Notes: generated from the letters alone by a model not told the origin. 64,000 nucleotides of DNA from an uncultured Leptolyngbyaceae cyanobacterium (GCA_938023035.1 CALIDI010000011.1:44413-108412); one strand, 5' to 3'. Positions 25,264 to 35,109 are shown, numbered from the stretch's first letter. Numbers and translations: made by a program.

Positions 25264-25782
25264 TCATAGACCGAATGCTGGTTTCACCTGAGCCACCCAG
25301 GTTTTGATGCGGGTATCGGTTAGCTCCGACTGATTATCTTCATCGATCGCCAAGCCCACAAACTTACCATTGCGCAATGCTTTAGAATCATTAAAATCGT
25401 AGCCATCGGTTGGCCAATAGCCAACGGTCTGCCCCCCTAAGCTAGCAATTTTTTCTTCTAAAATTCCCATCGCATCCTGAAAGTTGTCGGCATAACCAAC
25501 CTGATCCCCTGCACCAAAATAGGCGACCTTTTTTCCTGAAAAATCGACTTGATCCAGCTCATCGTAGACACCTTCCCAATCACTCTGAAGTTCACCAATA
25601 TTCCAGGTTGGGCAACCAATAATCAGGCAATCGTAAGCACTCAAATCACTCACCTCTGCATCGGCAATGTCGTGGAGGGTTACCACACTGGCTCCACCAA
25701 ATGCGGCTTGAATTGCTTCAGCAAGCGTCTGCGTATTACCCGTTTGGGTGCCATAAAACAAGCCAATTTTCGTTGTACTCAT
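25264..25782 (-). CDS. isiB: flavodoxin
   Basis: A 172-residue long-chain flavodoxin. GLFYGTQTGNTQTLAEAI is the FMN phosphate loop (T/S-x-T-G-x-T), CPTWNIGELQSDWE contains the Trp that stacks on the flavin, and GAGDQVGYADNFQDAMG includes the second stacking Tyr loop. Flavodoxin replaces ferredoxin as electron carrier from photosystem I when iron is scarce. It lies downstream of isiA on the same strand, with 338 bp between them, the classical isiAB order. Iron control would come from the Fur-type site upstream of isiA, although the gap leaves room for a separate promoter. Confidence 0.95.
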   Translation of the reverse strand: MSTTKIGLFYGTQTGNTQTLAEAIQAAFGGASVVTLHDIADAEVSDLSAYDCLIIGCPTWNIGELQSDWEGVYDELDQVDFSGKKVAYFGAGDQVGYADNFQDAMGILEEKIASLGGQTVGYWPTDGYDFNDSKALRNGKFVGLAIDEDNQSELTDTRIKTWVAQVKPAFGL

Positions 25783-26120
25783 AGGGTTTACTCAATGTCA
25801 ACGTTATCAATGAAAGAAGACCGATAGTGCTGTAGCGATCGCCAGGTTGATGCGTTCATCGGGGGTTAGACAATGCGGGGGCAATCGCATACATGATTGC
25901 CTTTACCGATTTGCCTGCTTGCAGAAACGCGATCGCAAGCAGCTCAAACAATGCCCCCCTTTTATCAATGGCACTCTCTACAAACCTGGGATAGAACCGC
26001 TATCACCATCACCAACCGAAGCCCGTCAGAGGCCCGTCAGAAAGCCCACGCAAATTCGATCCTCTTATCTGTCATCAGCTTTCTGACAGAGCACTTAAGC
26101 GTCAACAAGCATCTGGCAGC

Positions 26121-27155
26121 CTAGGATTCGCTCCCTACCGCATTCAGGGCACGCTCAACTCGACGAAAGTCAAAGCCAATGGATCGCAGAGCATGCCATA
26201 AGTGCCCTTGCAAGAAGAAAAATGCCAGAAAGAAATGAGCATTGGCCAGCCAGCAGCGGGCAGTATGGGCACCCATGGGCAAGCTCACCGTATCTGCAAA
26301 GTAGGGGGCAACACCCAACTTCACTTCCAGCGGTGGCCCGTAAAACTCCACAGGATAGGCCAGGGTATTAACAGCACAAAAGTAGGCGGCAACAAACCCG
26401 GCAAGCGCAATACCCCCGAGAGAATAGGATAGGATGGCCTCACCCGAAAACGTCAGCACGCGCTGTGCCCAGCCCAGAGGAGGCACCAGAATGTGCCAGA
26501 TGCCACCACCAATCAGCAAGATGGCAACGTAAATATGGCCCCCCACCAAATCTTCCAGATTATTCACACTGGCAAAATGGGTTTGGTAGCCATAAATTAC
26601 GAGGGGATCAAGGGTCGGAGCCGTAACAACCCGCACCGTCTGGCTAGCCGCATCATACAATCCTCCCCAAAACATAGCTTTGCCCACTAAGAGCAGCGCC
26701 CCAGCCCCTAAAAACAACAAGTGGTGGCCTAAAATTAAGCCCAGTTGTTTGGGGTCGTTCCACTCAAAGTGAAAGCGACGGGCAGGCCCCTTGGCATCTT
26801 TCAGATCCTCAGGGGCACGCACAGTGTGGAACAATGCACCCGCGCCTAACACCGCGGAAGAAATCAGGTGAACCGCCCCAACGACAAAGTAGGGATAAGT
26901 ATTTAAAACTTCTCCACCCTTCCCAACACCTAGGCCCAGCGTAGCTAGATGCGGCAGCAAGATTAGCCCCTGCTCACCCATAGGAACAGCAGGATCGTAC
27001 CAGGAGATTTCAAACAGGGTAAAAGCACCGGCCCAAAAGGTAATGAGCGCGGCTTGCGCGACGTGCGCTGCAATAAACAACCCTGATAAGTTGGCAAATC
27101 GGGCATTACCTGCCCACCAATCGTATTTAACTGTCGGTTTACCGTAAGTTTGCAT
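26121..27155 (-). CDS. isiA: iron-stress chlorophyll-binding protein IsiA (CP43')
   Basis: A 344-residue member of the CP43/Pcb antenna family with six hydrophobic helices and the short E-loop typical of IsiA. The N terminus [17 protein letters not shown] and the segments [41 protein letters not shown] and [23 protein letters not shown] agree with IsiA, with His residues positioned as chlorophyll ligands in each helix. IsiA forms rings around photosystem I and dissipates energy during iron starvation. I start at ATG 27155 because the known family N terminus begins there; an upstream TTG would add 16 residues and would run into the operator. A member of the related Pcb group cannot be fully excluded, but adjacency to flavodoxin fixes the call. 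Confidence 0.94.
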   Translation of the reverse strand: MQTYGKPTVKYDWWAGNARFANLSGLFIAAHVAQAALITFWAGAFTLFEISWYDPAVPMGEQGLILLPHLATLGLGVGKGGEVLNTYPYFVVGAVHLISSAVLGAGALFHTVRAPEDLKDAKGPARRFHFEWNDPKQLGLILGHHLLFLGAGALLLVGKAMFWGGLYDAASQTVRVVTAPTLDPLVIYGYQTHFASVNNLEDLVGGHIYVAILLIGGGIWHILVPPLGWAQRVLTFSGEAILSYSLGGIALAGFVAAYFCAVNTLAYPVEFYGPPLEVKLGVAPYFADTVSLPMGAHTARCWLANAHFFLAFFFLQGHLWHALRSIGFDFRRVERALNAVGSES

Positions 27156-27180
27156 GTCTTTCAAGAATAATGGATCACGA

Positions 27181-27209
27181 AGCTTATTGATATTGATACT
27201 CAATAAGCT
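27181..27209 (-). promoter_or_regulatory. Fur-box-like operator upstream of isiA
   Basis: AGCTTATTGA (27181-27190) and TCAATAAGCT (27200-27209) are a perfect 10-bp inverted repeat with a 9-bp spacer. The overlapping 19-mer at 27189-27207 agrees with the Fur consensus (GATAATGATAATCATTATC) at 14 of 19 positions. It ends about 26 bp before the isiA start codon on the minus strand, a good place for iron-dependent repression. Confidence 0.75.
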
Positions 27210-27340
27210 ATCGAAGATTAGTTTAGAATTTTCGCAATAAGAATGGGGTTAAGTTTTGTAAAGAAATCGGCGCACAGGGTCGGCATCGCCCCTGTCTACT
27301 TCATTTGCAGCCAGTCAAAGCTGTTGTAGCCACCTGATTG

Positions 27341-27430
27341 AGGACGGCGTATAAGGGTAGAAGCCCCCTAGCTGAGGGAATGCTTCTACTGCCCTTAGCT
27401 CCTGATGGACTCAGCAACCTAGCGATCGCT
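27341..27430 (+). repeat. dispersed repeat family 2, copy C
   Basis: Shares the block TGGACTCAGCAACC followed by GCGATCGC with the stretches near 36942-37024 and 41950-42040, along with a GGGTT/CCCC-like hairpin to the left. Weakly conserved; lies in the divergent gap between isiA and the kinase gene. Confidence 0.4.
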
Positions 27431-27644
27431 ACAAAAGCAACGCGAGTGCTTGGCGCTGCTCGGTTGGGTAGACCGCTCTGCTCTGGAATCAGCCGTTCAT
27501 CAACCCCAGAAGCAAAAACTTAGAGAATTCCAACAGCTATCAAAAATTGTTCTTGATAATGTGAATGCATATCACACTCGGAATTTGACAGGAGCTAGCC
27601 TTAGACCGTATCCATTGCTGAGGGCTATCAGCCCACCCCCTGCC

Positions 27645-29675
27645 TCAGCGACGATTCACCTGGGGGGCACGCTTGCGGGAGTCGCGCCCTTTAGAAGAGC
27701 CTAAGGAACGACCCTGCCCCTTTGTCGCCGCAACGGGCTTTTCTTCTTGCCCATGAAAAATTGGCACTGTAAAGTGAAAACGGCTACCCTGGTCTTTGCC
27801 AGCAGACTCGGCCCAAATTTCGCCCCCCAAGCCATGCACAATTTGCCGACAAATGGCTAGCCCCAGCCCTGTGCCCCCGGCTGTGCGCCGCAGGGCACCT
27901 TCTTCTTGATAGAACCGATCAAAGACGACCTCCAGGCGTTCGGGTTCAATGCCTCGCCCCGTATCTGTAACCGTTACCTCAATCATTTGGCCGCCGTTGG
28001 GGTGGGCTTCGATTACTACTTCGCCATCAGCTTCAGTAAACTTGCAGGCGTTATCTAGAAGTTTGGCGATCACCTCTACCAGCCACTCTCCATCTGTGCG
28101 CACGAGGGGTAGCTGCCCCGAAACCTGGCTGGAAATTGTCGGTAGCTTTGATTGCAGTTGCCGGGTGCGGATATTACTCAAGGCCAAATCAACGCATTCT
28201 TGCAAAGGCAGCGGCTCAATATGCCAGGATACCCGCCCACTCTCCAGGTCAGAGAGGGTGAGAAAATCTTGCACCAATTTGCGCAACCGCTCTGCATCGG
28301 AGAGGGCAGTCTGGAGCATGATCTGCTGCACATCCGTGGGCATATCTGGGTCACTTGCCAGGCTTTCTAGACAAACCTGGATGGTCGAGAGGGGTGTCCG
28401 CAATTCGTGGCCAGTAATTGCAATCAGGTTGCTGCGAGTCCGATCTAGGGCTTCAAGCTGCTGGTTCAAGTCTTCTAGGTTGGCATAGGCCTCTGCCTGG
28501 ATTAGGGCGACTCCAATCTGGGAGGAGATCGCCTCCACCAGATCTACTTCATCTTCATTCCACTGGCGTAGGGTTTCACCACAGAGATGCAGTTCGACCA
28601 TCCCCATGAGCCGATTTTGATAGACAACGGGCACCATCATCCAGGCTCCGATCTGCCACTGCTTTGCCTGTTCCGTAGCAGGGGTGACCACACGCCCATC
28701 TTCAAGCAACCAGGGCTGACTCTGGGTTGACTGGATACAGACGCGCTCTTGTCGCTGCACCACTGCTTGAAACAGGGGATTATGCTGTAGATCCCAAACC
28801 TGCCCCTGTAACGATTGGACTCCGCTGCCCAAATACTCATGCTGGATGGTCACGCTGGTATCGGTTTCTTTACAGGGATAAAGCAAGCAGCGACAAACTT
28901 GCAAGGCTTGCCCTAGCTCTTGTACAGCGACTTGAAAAATTTCAGTTGGTTTGAGCGATCGCCGAATCGCCGATGTAATGGAGTTTACCAGGCGCTCTTT
29001 GCGTTCTTGGGCTGAGATCGAGCGATAAGCTTTCAGTAACTTATACTGACCCGCTTGTAGATAGGTGACTAGACGTTCTGCGAAAGGTTCTGGGTCAATG
29101 TTAAAGCCAGGGGTCGCAGCGGCTTGTAGCTGTTTTTTCGCTTTCGCGATTTTTGTCGCCAATTCCGGTCGATAGCTAAGAATACGATCCAGCAGTAGGG
29201 TAGCGGCAACTTGTACCGTGCGTCGTTCAAAGGTCCAGATCCCTTCAAATCGGCGAGATTGGTCGTTGGCGAGAGAAAGGCTGCTATCCGCATGGGTTGG
29301 CCGCTCTCGACAAATCAGACAAGTGGCATAGCGCGTGCCTAAAACAACTAGGTGCCACTCTTGGGCCAGGGCATCCGTGGGTAGAAAGGCGACGGTCTCG
29401 TGGTTGTCTGAGCGGCTGGTAAAGTCGGTTTCGGGTGCCGCTAAGACGTAAACCTGATCGGTTTTTTCTGCAATGCGCAGATAGCGATGGGCCTCCTGCC
29501 GGTAAAACCGTTCACGTTGAAAGCTGGCGATCACAATTGGGCGATCGCCCCCTGCCAGCACCTGATCTTCCATCGCGTGGGACAACGCCGTTAAAGAAGA
29601 CTTGAAGTAAATTTGCGAATGCAGCTCAGGCAGGGCTTTTAGCAGGTCTTCCAGAATGGAAGTAGCATTGCTCAT
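27645..29675 (-). CDS. DICT-GAF sensor histidine kinase
   Basis: A 676-residue kinase. Residues 1-130 resemble the DICT sensory domain (found next to GGDEF and kinase modules). A GAF domain follows (about 240-400, LVEAISSQIGVALIQAEAYANLE at its end). Residues 415-480 are the dimerisation and phosphoacceptor region with the H-box ITGHELRTPLSTIQ (His near 421), and 520-645 the ATPase with LLDNACKFTEA, DTGRGIEPERL and GGTGLGLAICRQIVHGLGG. It is therefore a cytoplasmic soluble sensor with no membrane segments. No response-regulator gene adjoins it, so its partner is elsewhere. The basic C-terminal tail is of low complexity. Confidence 0.88.
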   Translation of the reverse strand: MSNATSILEDLLKALPELHSQIYFKSSLTALSHAMEDQVLAGGDRPIVIASFQRERFYRQEAHRYLRIAEKTDQVYVLAAPETDFTSRSDNHETVAFLPTDALAQEWHLVVLGTRYATCLICRERPTHADSSLSLANDQSRRFEGIWTFERRTVQVAATLLLDRILSYRPELATKIAKAKKQLQAAATPGFNIDPEPFAERLVTYLQAGQYKLLKAYRSISAQERKERLVNSITSAIRRSLKPTEIFQVAVQELGQALQVCRCLLYPCKETDTSVTIQHEYLGSGVQSLQGQVWDLQHNPLFQAVVQRQERVCIQSTQSQPWLLEDGRVVTPATEQAKQWQIGAWMMVPVVYQNRLMGMVELHLCGETLRQWNEDEVDLVEAISSQIGVALIQAEAYANLEDLNQQLEALDRTRSNLIAITGHELRTPLSTIQVCLESLASDPDMPTDVQQIMLQTALSDAERLRKLVQDFLTLSDLESGRVSWHIEPLPLQECVDLALSNIRTRQLQSKLPTISSQVSGQLPLVRTDGEWLVEVIAKLLDNACKFTEADGEVVIEAHPNGGQMIEVTVTDTGRGIEPERLEVVFDRFYQEEGALRRTAGGTGLGLAICRQIVHGLGGEIWAESAGKDQGSRFHFTVPIFHGQEEKPVAATKGQGRSLGSSKGRDSRKRAPQVNRR

Positions 29676-30048
29676 CAGGCAAACTTCACTACTAATGAAT
29701 TCAGGGAAGCACCCAACTGGCCAGGGTCGTTTCGGTTCACCTGGCGGATAGCCGGATCGCTATGCCTACTATATACCGTTTCTGCGATCGCTCTGAGTCG
29801 GTGCTTTGACGATTGGCCATCAGCGATTGCCATCACCGTTAGCGGTCATAGCTTTTTGGCTTTTTTGCTCACACCCTGAGGCAGAATGGGACAGCTACGC
29901 TATCCTGAGCTTAGGCACAGTTATCTACCGTCGCCTGACGCTACTGGCAACAGCCAGTCAAAAAGCCTGACTGGAGAAGGCCTTGAGCAAACCAGCCCTA
30001 TCCTTAGCTTTTGTGATCAGAACGGTACCTTTCAACGGAGAGCAAATA
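29676..30048. other. divergent intergenic region
   Basis: About 370 bp between divergent genes, with three HIP1-type sites. A frame opens at 29983 but the Tic20-like protein most likely begins at ATG 30049. No RNA gene was recognised. Confidence 0.3.
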
Positions 30049-30558
30049 ATGACCTGGCGCGGAACAACCACAAGCTTAGATCGTTTTTATGCAGCCCTGC
30101 CCTACGCCTTGCCAATGATTGAGGCGCTCGGTTTCGGCATGCTGCTGTTGACTCTATTCCCCTTCTTAGGGTTGATTTTGTTGCCGTTACAACCCTTTCT
30201 ATTTGTGTATGGGCAACTCAATTACTTCCTGGGTGGCTATGCTGGCTTGGTAATTTTCTTTGCGCTCTACCTATTGGTTGTGAGAAACGACAAAGTCTCT
30301 CACTTTATCCGCTTCAACACGATGCAAGCTCTGCTCTTTGGCATTGCCGCTTCTCTAGTGCGGATTGTGCTTGACCTGCTTGGCCTGACTAGCGGCATTG
30401 TCGGCGCCCCTTTGCCTTTACCGCTCGCTGTAATCTATAGTGCGATTTTTCTAGGGGTGATTGGCGTATCCATCTTTTCTCTGGTGCAGGTGATTCGGGG
30501 GCGCTATGCCGAGGTTCCCTACATCTCAGAGGCAGCCTACGCCCAAGCTCGTTTTTGA
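30049..30558 (+). CDS. Tic20-family membrane protein
   Basis: A 169-residue protein with four hydrophobic helices: residues 23-45 (EALGFGMLLLTLFPFL), 55-85, 95-125 and 130-160. N-terminal RFYAALPYALPMIEAL and the loop HFIRFNTMQALLFGIAASL are typical of the Tic20/Ycf60 family. In plastids Tic20 is a core part of the inner-envelope protein import channel; the cyanobacterial protein is of unclear role. The ATG at 30049 follows ACGGAGAGCAAATA, a fair ribosome site. A stand-alone gene. Confidence 0.88.
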   Translation: MTWRGTTTSLDRFYAALPYALPMIEALGFGMLLLTLFPFLGLILLPLQPFLFVYGQLNYFLGGYAGLVIFFALYLLVVRNDKVSHFIRFNTMQALLFGIAASLVRIVLDLLGLTSGIVGAPLPLPLAVIYSAIFLGVIGVSIFSLVQVIRGRYAEVPYISEAAYAQARF

Positions 30559-30776
30559 ACGCTCTAGCGACAGCGAGCAACCCTGAAGATTGCCCAGGAG
30601 TTCAGAGCAATTGAACACCCTGACCCTTTATCCCAGAGCCGCAGCCGGCCTGAGGGCATTGGTGGATTCCTCTCAGGTCTCTATGATGACAGTCTCAGTG
30701 TTGCTGTTGAGTCAATCCTCACTCCCAAGCGTTCTTTACCGCGCCTTATCGCCTAAAGCCGTTTCCAAGTGCAGCT

Positions 30777-31601
30777 TTAGTCGTCGCTACTGGCAACCTG
30801 TTGCGTCGCTTCCTTAAGCGGCGGCTGTTTACCCGCAACAACCATATTAGTGAGGCTACCAATCCCTTCAATCTCGACTCGAACGCGATCGCCAACGTGC
30901 AAAGCTCCGACCCCTTCGGGTGTACCCGTTAACACAACATCGCCAGGGAGGAGCGTCATCACCTGACTGATGTAGGCCACAATCACTTCTGGGGAAAACA
31001 CCATATCACTGATACTGGCAGACTGAACTGGGTGGGCTATGTCATTTAGGAAAGTCTGGATTCTTGCTCCTGGGTTGATTTCTCGCACAATCCAGGGGCC
31101 TAGTGGGCAGAAGGTATCAAACCCTTTGGCGCGGATCCATTGTCCATCCTGCTGTTGCAGGTCGCGGGCCGTAATATCATTAGCAATCGTATACCCCCAG
31201 ATTTTGGTCTGGGCTTGCTCGGGTGTGCAATGACTACAGCGATCGCCAATCACCAGAGCTAATTCTCCTTCGTAATCCACCTGTTTAGCGATCGCCGGAT
31301 ACTGAATATCGCCCTCTGCTGGAATGACCGTAGTCGGCGGCTTGATAAACAGCAAAGGCTCCCTAGGAACTGGTGTACCCATTTCAGCCGCATGGCTGGC
31401 ATAGTTTTTCCCAACCGCTACAATCTTAGAAGGAGAGCAGGGAGCCAGTAAGCGATACTGATCAGGGGTGAGCGATTGCTCAGTCAATTGTCCTTTTAGC
31501 CAAGGGGGAGCATCCAGTACCTGCACCTCACGGCTGAGCTGCAACAACCCATAGTAAACCTGCCCTTCCGTTGCTTGAACTCGAACATAGCGGTTTGCCA
31601 T
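30777..31601 (-). CDS. fumarylacetoacetate hydrolase-family protein
   Basis: A 274-residue protein of the FAH superfamily, which includes fumarylpyruvate hydrolases, oxaloacetate decarboxylases and acylpyruvases. Metal and substrate motifs are seen in order: VAVGKNYASHAAEMG, PLLFIKPPT, DYEGELALVIGD (E-x-E of the metal site) and LPGDVVLTGTPEGVG near the C terminus. The true start is probably ATG 31601 (MANRYVRVQ), not the in-frame upstream codon at 31706. No aromatic catabolism gene adjoins it; in cyanobacteria these proteins are usually assigned to oxaloacetate or acylpyruvate turnover. The gap to the next gene is 260 bp. Confidence 0.88.
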   Translation of the reverse strand: MANRYVRVQATEGQVYYGLLQLSREVQVLDAPPWLKGQLTEQSLTPDQYRLLAPCSPSKIVAVGKNYASHAAEMGTPVPREPLLFIKPPTTVIPAEGDIQYPAIAKQVDYEGELALVIGDRCSHCTPEQAQTKIWGYTIANDITARDLQQQDGQWIRAKGFDTFCPLGPWIVREINPGARIQTFLNDIAHPVQSASISDMVFSPEVIVAYISQVMTLLPGDVVLTGTPEGVGALHVGDRVRVEIEGIGSLTNMVVAGKQPPLKEATQQVASSDD

Positions 31602-31861
31602 AAACCTTAAGAAATGCTGATACGCTGCTGAATATTGAAGATTATCTCTGCAAACAGCCAGGAAATGATAAAGTCCTTTTCTTTTTTGGTGGGTGAGCCG
31701 TGGCAAAAAGCTGAGAAAGAAAGAGCAACACCAGCTTTGGAACCTGAGACTTTTTCGGATACAGCTTCAAAAGTGGCAGGAATTTAGCGAACAAGGAAGC
31801 TCCCCAGTCGTTCAAATCTTTGGCTGCTAGCTTCCTTGTTAGTCATTGTTAATCAGAGTCA

Positions 31862-33139
31862 TTAAGCGCTAATAGTTGGTTTATAGAGCTGATCGCGCAC
31901 TTTTACCATGACTGCAACTAATTGATCCATCTCCTCACAGGTGTGCAGGGCATTCACCGTCACCCGCAGACGGGGCTTGGCAATGTACCAGATGGGAGAA
32001 ACCCAAATCCCATAATCCAGCAACTCACGGGCATACACCTTGAGATCAATTTCGGGAGGAAGCATAATTGGCAACACATTCGTTTCACCGATCGCTAAAA
32101 AGTCATGGGCCGCTAACTTCGCCCGCAGGTAGCGGGTATTTTCCTGAAGTTTCTGCACCAGTTGTGGCTGTTGCCGCACAACGCGAATGCTCTGCAACGC
32201 GGCAGCGGTAACGGGGGGCGGGAGTGAAATCGTTCCAATAGAGGTCGGTGAGACGTTCAACAGGGGGATTAGCTCAGTCACATGACTGCTAATAGCGGCT
32301 CCCGCAGACGCGGCAAACTTAGAGAAGGTGGTCATAATCAGAGGCGAGATACCACGGGCGATCGCATCTTGGGGCAACAGGCCAAAGTGCTCGTAAATTC
32401 CCGCACCAGTTGGCCCAATCGCTCCGCTGGCATGGGCTTCATCCATCACCAACACGCTACCCTCATAGTTTGACAGCACATCAATCATGGCTGGTAGAGG
32501 AGCCAAGTCACCATCCATGGAAAAAACGGCATCCGACACAACCAGAATGCGATCATCTGGGCGGACATGGCGCTGCAACTTACGGGCTAAATCCTCCGCA
32601 TCACAGTGGCGATAGGCCCGCACTCGAACATTTGGACTATGGCTAAATAACTTACCTGATCGATTACCCGCGTTTGCCAGAGCCGATACGATGCAGCCGT
32701 GGTTCAATACATCCGTCATAATGAGAGTCTCGCGGGTATGCTGAAACCCTGGAACCGGAATAGCTAAATGACAAAAGGCATCCATCAATGCCTGCATTGC
32801 CATCCAGGCATTCAAAAAGAGCTGGGTATGAGGCAAATGTTTAAAGGCGGAGATTTCTTCCTCTAACTGGCGATGTAAATCAATTCGACCACTTAACACA
32901 GAGCAAGAGCTGTTTGATGTGCCATACTTCAAAATTGAATTGATCGCTGCCTGCTTGACCGACTCATCCTGGGTCAAGCCCAGCACATCGTTGGTACAAA
33001 ACGTCAACACCGTTCGACGTTTACCTGTCTGTGGTTCCTCAATCTCGACAAGATTGCCCTGTTTGCTATGGCAAATATACTCGTCTGGATACAGCCCAAA
33101 CTCATATATCCGTTGCATGTAGTCTTTTACAACTTGCAC
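31862..33139 (-). CDS. alpha-oxoamine synthase (BioF/KBL-like), PLP-dependent
   Basis: A 425-residue PLP enzyme of the alpha-oxoamine synthase group, which joins an amino acid to an acyl thioester with loss of CO2. Matches: LTFCTNDVLGLTQ, YGTSNSSCSVLSGRIDLHRQLE, VVSDAVFSMDGDLAPL, VLVMDEAHASGAIGPTG and MTTFSKFAASAGA with the PLP Lys near residue 273. These resemble BioF, KBL and serine palmitoyltransferase, but the family members differ strongly in substrate. It starts with GTG 33139, supported by GAGAGGAG six bases before it. It lies 182 bp after a Rieske oxygenase gene on the same strand; an amino ketone or lipid-like product is an inference. Confidence 0.82.
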   Translation of the reverse strand: MQVVKDYMQRIYEFGLYPDEYICHSKQGNLVEIEEPQTGKRRTVLTFCTNDVLGLTQDESVKQAAINSILKYGTSNSSCSVLSGRIDLHRQLEEEISAFKHLPHTQLFLNAWMAMQALMDAFCHLAIPVPGFQHTRETLIMTDVLNHGCIVSALANAGNRSGKLFSHSPNVRVRAYRHCDAEDLARKLQRHVRPDDRILVVSDAVFSMDGDLAPLPAMIDVLSNYEGSVLVMDEAHASGAIGPTGAGIYEHFGLLPQDAIARGISPLIMTTFSKFAASAGAAISSHVTELIPLLNVSPTSIGTISLPPPVTAAALQSIRVVRQQPQLVQKLQENTRYLRAKLAAHDFLAIGETNVLPIMLPPEIDLKVYARELLDYGIWVSPIWYIAKPRLRVTVNALHTCEEMDQLVAVMVKVRDQLYKPTISA

Positions 33140-33321
33140 AATAAACTCCTCTCACCTTTAGCTTGTCTAAATGCCTGCAATTTGCCTCACGCTCAACAGT
33201 ATATTTGCCTAGCGACTCCTTTTTTATTTTGAATTGAAAGGGGGCTCTAACGAGTTAGACCTCGACCTTGAAGTTCTCGTTCTAAAACTCTAAGCGATTT
33301 CCCTTTATCATCGGCGATTTT

Positions 33322-34455
33322 CTAATTGGGCTGATTAGAATCGGCTGCGATCGCTACGGGGGCATTGACGCTGGGCGAAACGGGTTTGTGCCCATTAGCA
33401 GAGTCCTGCAAGGTCTGCTGATACTGCTCAAACTGGCGCATCATCAGTCGCTGCACAGCAATAATCGCTGGATTAACCTCCACATGGCGACGCTGAGGGT
33501 TTTCTAGATAATGCTGCTGTTCGCTCTCCATCATTTGAATATCTTGTGCCAGAAACCGATGTAGCATAAAGCGCCGGAGTGGTGCTCTCACAAAGGGCTT
33601 CAGGGAATCAAGTAACCACTGAGGCAGATCTAACTTAAAGAAAAAAAGCGCGAAAGAACGACTCTCCGTTGCATTCACAGGCCAACGCATCAAATAAAGA
33701 GAAGAAACACCCTGGAGCGTACTGTAGTAGTGAGGATAACGGTACTGCACCGATGCGACCCGTGTCGTCACCTGATCGGCTCGATCTGTCAAGCCCAGCA
33801 ATTTCGCCATTCTTCCCTTGTAAGAAACCTGATAATCAGCCATCACCGAGCCTTCGGTTTCCTTGAGTTTGATTAAAACCGGATCAAACCACCCCTGCAA
33901 ATCCTCATGCAAAAAGCCATGAAACACATCCATAGAGTTTTCATTGCAGACAGAAAAATGAGCTCCCGCTTTAGCACTTACCGATACATCCAACCAGCCG
34001 GGTTGCCCGTATTCCGGTATTTCTGGCGGGTGCACCAGGCTTGCCAGAGCCGGGTTACCGGGAAAAATCCACATCAGACCATATTTTTCTTGCACTGGAA
34101 AACTACGCACCTGAACGCAGGGCAGCTTTTGCCCTGTCGGGAAATAAGGGATATTCACGCATTCACCCGAGTGGTCAAATTCCCAACCGTGGTAACGGCA
34201 AGCCAGATTTTCGCCAATAACTTTACCAAGATGGAGCGCAACACCCCTATGGGGACAGTAATTTTCCAGCGCAGAGAGTTTTCCATCCAACGTTCGATAA
34301 ATGGCAATCTCCTGCTTCCAGATCATGACTCGCGTCACATGCCCAGGTTTTAGCTGTTTTCCCCACCCCACTGGATACCAGTGGTTAGCATTAATACCCA
34401 CCTCACGAATCCCGACCCGCACCGTCTGAGTTTTTAGCGTTGTCGCTAGTTCCAT
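33322..34455 (-). CDS. Rieske non-haem iron oxygenase, alpha-subunit-like
   Basis: A 377-residue Rieske oxygenase. The cluster ligands are ENYCPHRGVALH (about residue 68) and LACRYHGWEFD (about 87). The mononuclear iron site resembles NENSMDVFHGFLHEDL (about 185-200), with a D-x2-H-x3-H arrangement. Residues from about 210 on form the C-terminal helix-grip domain. Such enzymes hydroxylate or desaturate small molecules using electrons from ferredoxin; related proteins include pheophorbide and choline oxygenases and toxin-tailoring enzymes such as SxtT. The ATG at 34455 is well placed behind GAGGAGAC. With the oxoamine synthase downstream it may form a two-gene pathway. Confidence 0.87.
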   Translation of the reverse strand: MELATTLKTQTVRVGIREVGINANHWYPVGWGKQLKPGHVTRVMIWKQEIAIYRTLDGKLSALENYCPHRGVALHLGKVIGENLACRYHGWEFDHSGECVNIPYFPTGQKLPCVQVRSFPVQEKYGLMWIFPGNPALASLVHPPEIPEYGQPGWLDVSVSAKAGAHFSVCNENSMDVFHGFLHEDLQGWFDPVLIKLKETEGSVMADYQVSYKGRMAKLLGLTDRADQVTTRVASVQYRYPHYYSTLQGVSSLYLMRWPVNATESRSFALFFFKLDLPQWLLDSLKPFVRAPLRRFMLHRFLAQDIQMMESEQQHYLENPQRRHVEVNPAIIAVQRLMMRQFEQYQQTLQDSANGHKPVSPSVNAPVAIAADSNQPN

Positions 34456-35109
34456 TCCAGTCTCCTCTTCACACCTTGGAGGTAACATTACATCAATACA
34501 TCAATCAGCCCAGTTCACTAAACTCTATTTGCCCTAGTGCTGTCAGACTTCAGCCTTTCTGCGGTTTACCGCCTGCAAACTCGGCAGTGATTGGCCAAGC
34601 TTTACCTTCTCTACCCAAAAGACACCGAAAAGTACTCCTTCATTAGAGAAGAAAGGGTTGAAATTCATCAGCATCTCAACAGCGTCCTTTGAATCCTCCA
34701 GTCATTGGCTAGACACACCCCTGCTTGCTGGTCTGAGCTGGCAGTCACAGCAACTAGCGACTAGTCAGCCCCAAACCCAACCCTGCAAGCAATCTGAAAA
34801 TTGATCACAGCAACTAGCAACTAGTCAGGGAGGCTTAGGCACAGTTAGCATCACCTCTTTTTCTAAGGAAATTGCCCTGCTTTTCAGCACAAAGCGAGGA
34901 ACGACTATCGATAAGGAAGTGCCATCTAAATATAGGGGCATCTGCCAAGTCGCTCAAGATTGATGGGGTAAAATTCAGGCTGCCTGAGATTCTTGGGGAG
35001 AATGATAGCACTTAACTTTTGGTTACAAAAGCTCAGCCATTCGTTCTCATCTGGCGGTATACCAAGAAAGCGGCGAAGGGGGGAAGTAAAGCCGGAGGGA
35101 AGCGGGCGT
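34456..35109. other. upstream region of the Rieske gene
   Basis: About 650 bp between two minus-strand genes. It carries the duplicated palindromes noted separately at 34753-34825, short AT-rich stretches, and no supportable gene. Confidence 0.35.
34753..34825. promoter_or_regulatory. duplicated palindromic 24-mer
   Basis: Two copies of TCACAGCAACTAGCRACTAGTCAG-like sequence, 60 bp apart (34745-34768 and 34805-34828), differ at one base. Each contains the palindrome ACTAG-N3-CTAGT (34753-34765 and 34813-34825). Twin sites at this distance fit a repressor or activator binding on the same face of DNA. They lie about 300-370 bp before the Rieske start. Confidence 0.4.

Noticed and set aside
31862..34455. 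Part of a saxitoxin cluster
   Set aside because: Oxoamine synthase and Rieske proteins also occur there, but no sxtA polyketide part, amidinotransferase or other sxt genes are near.
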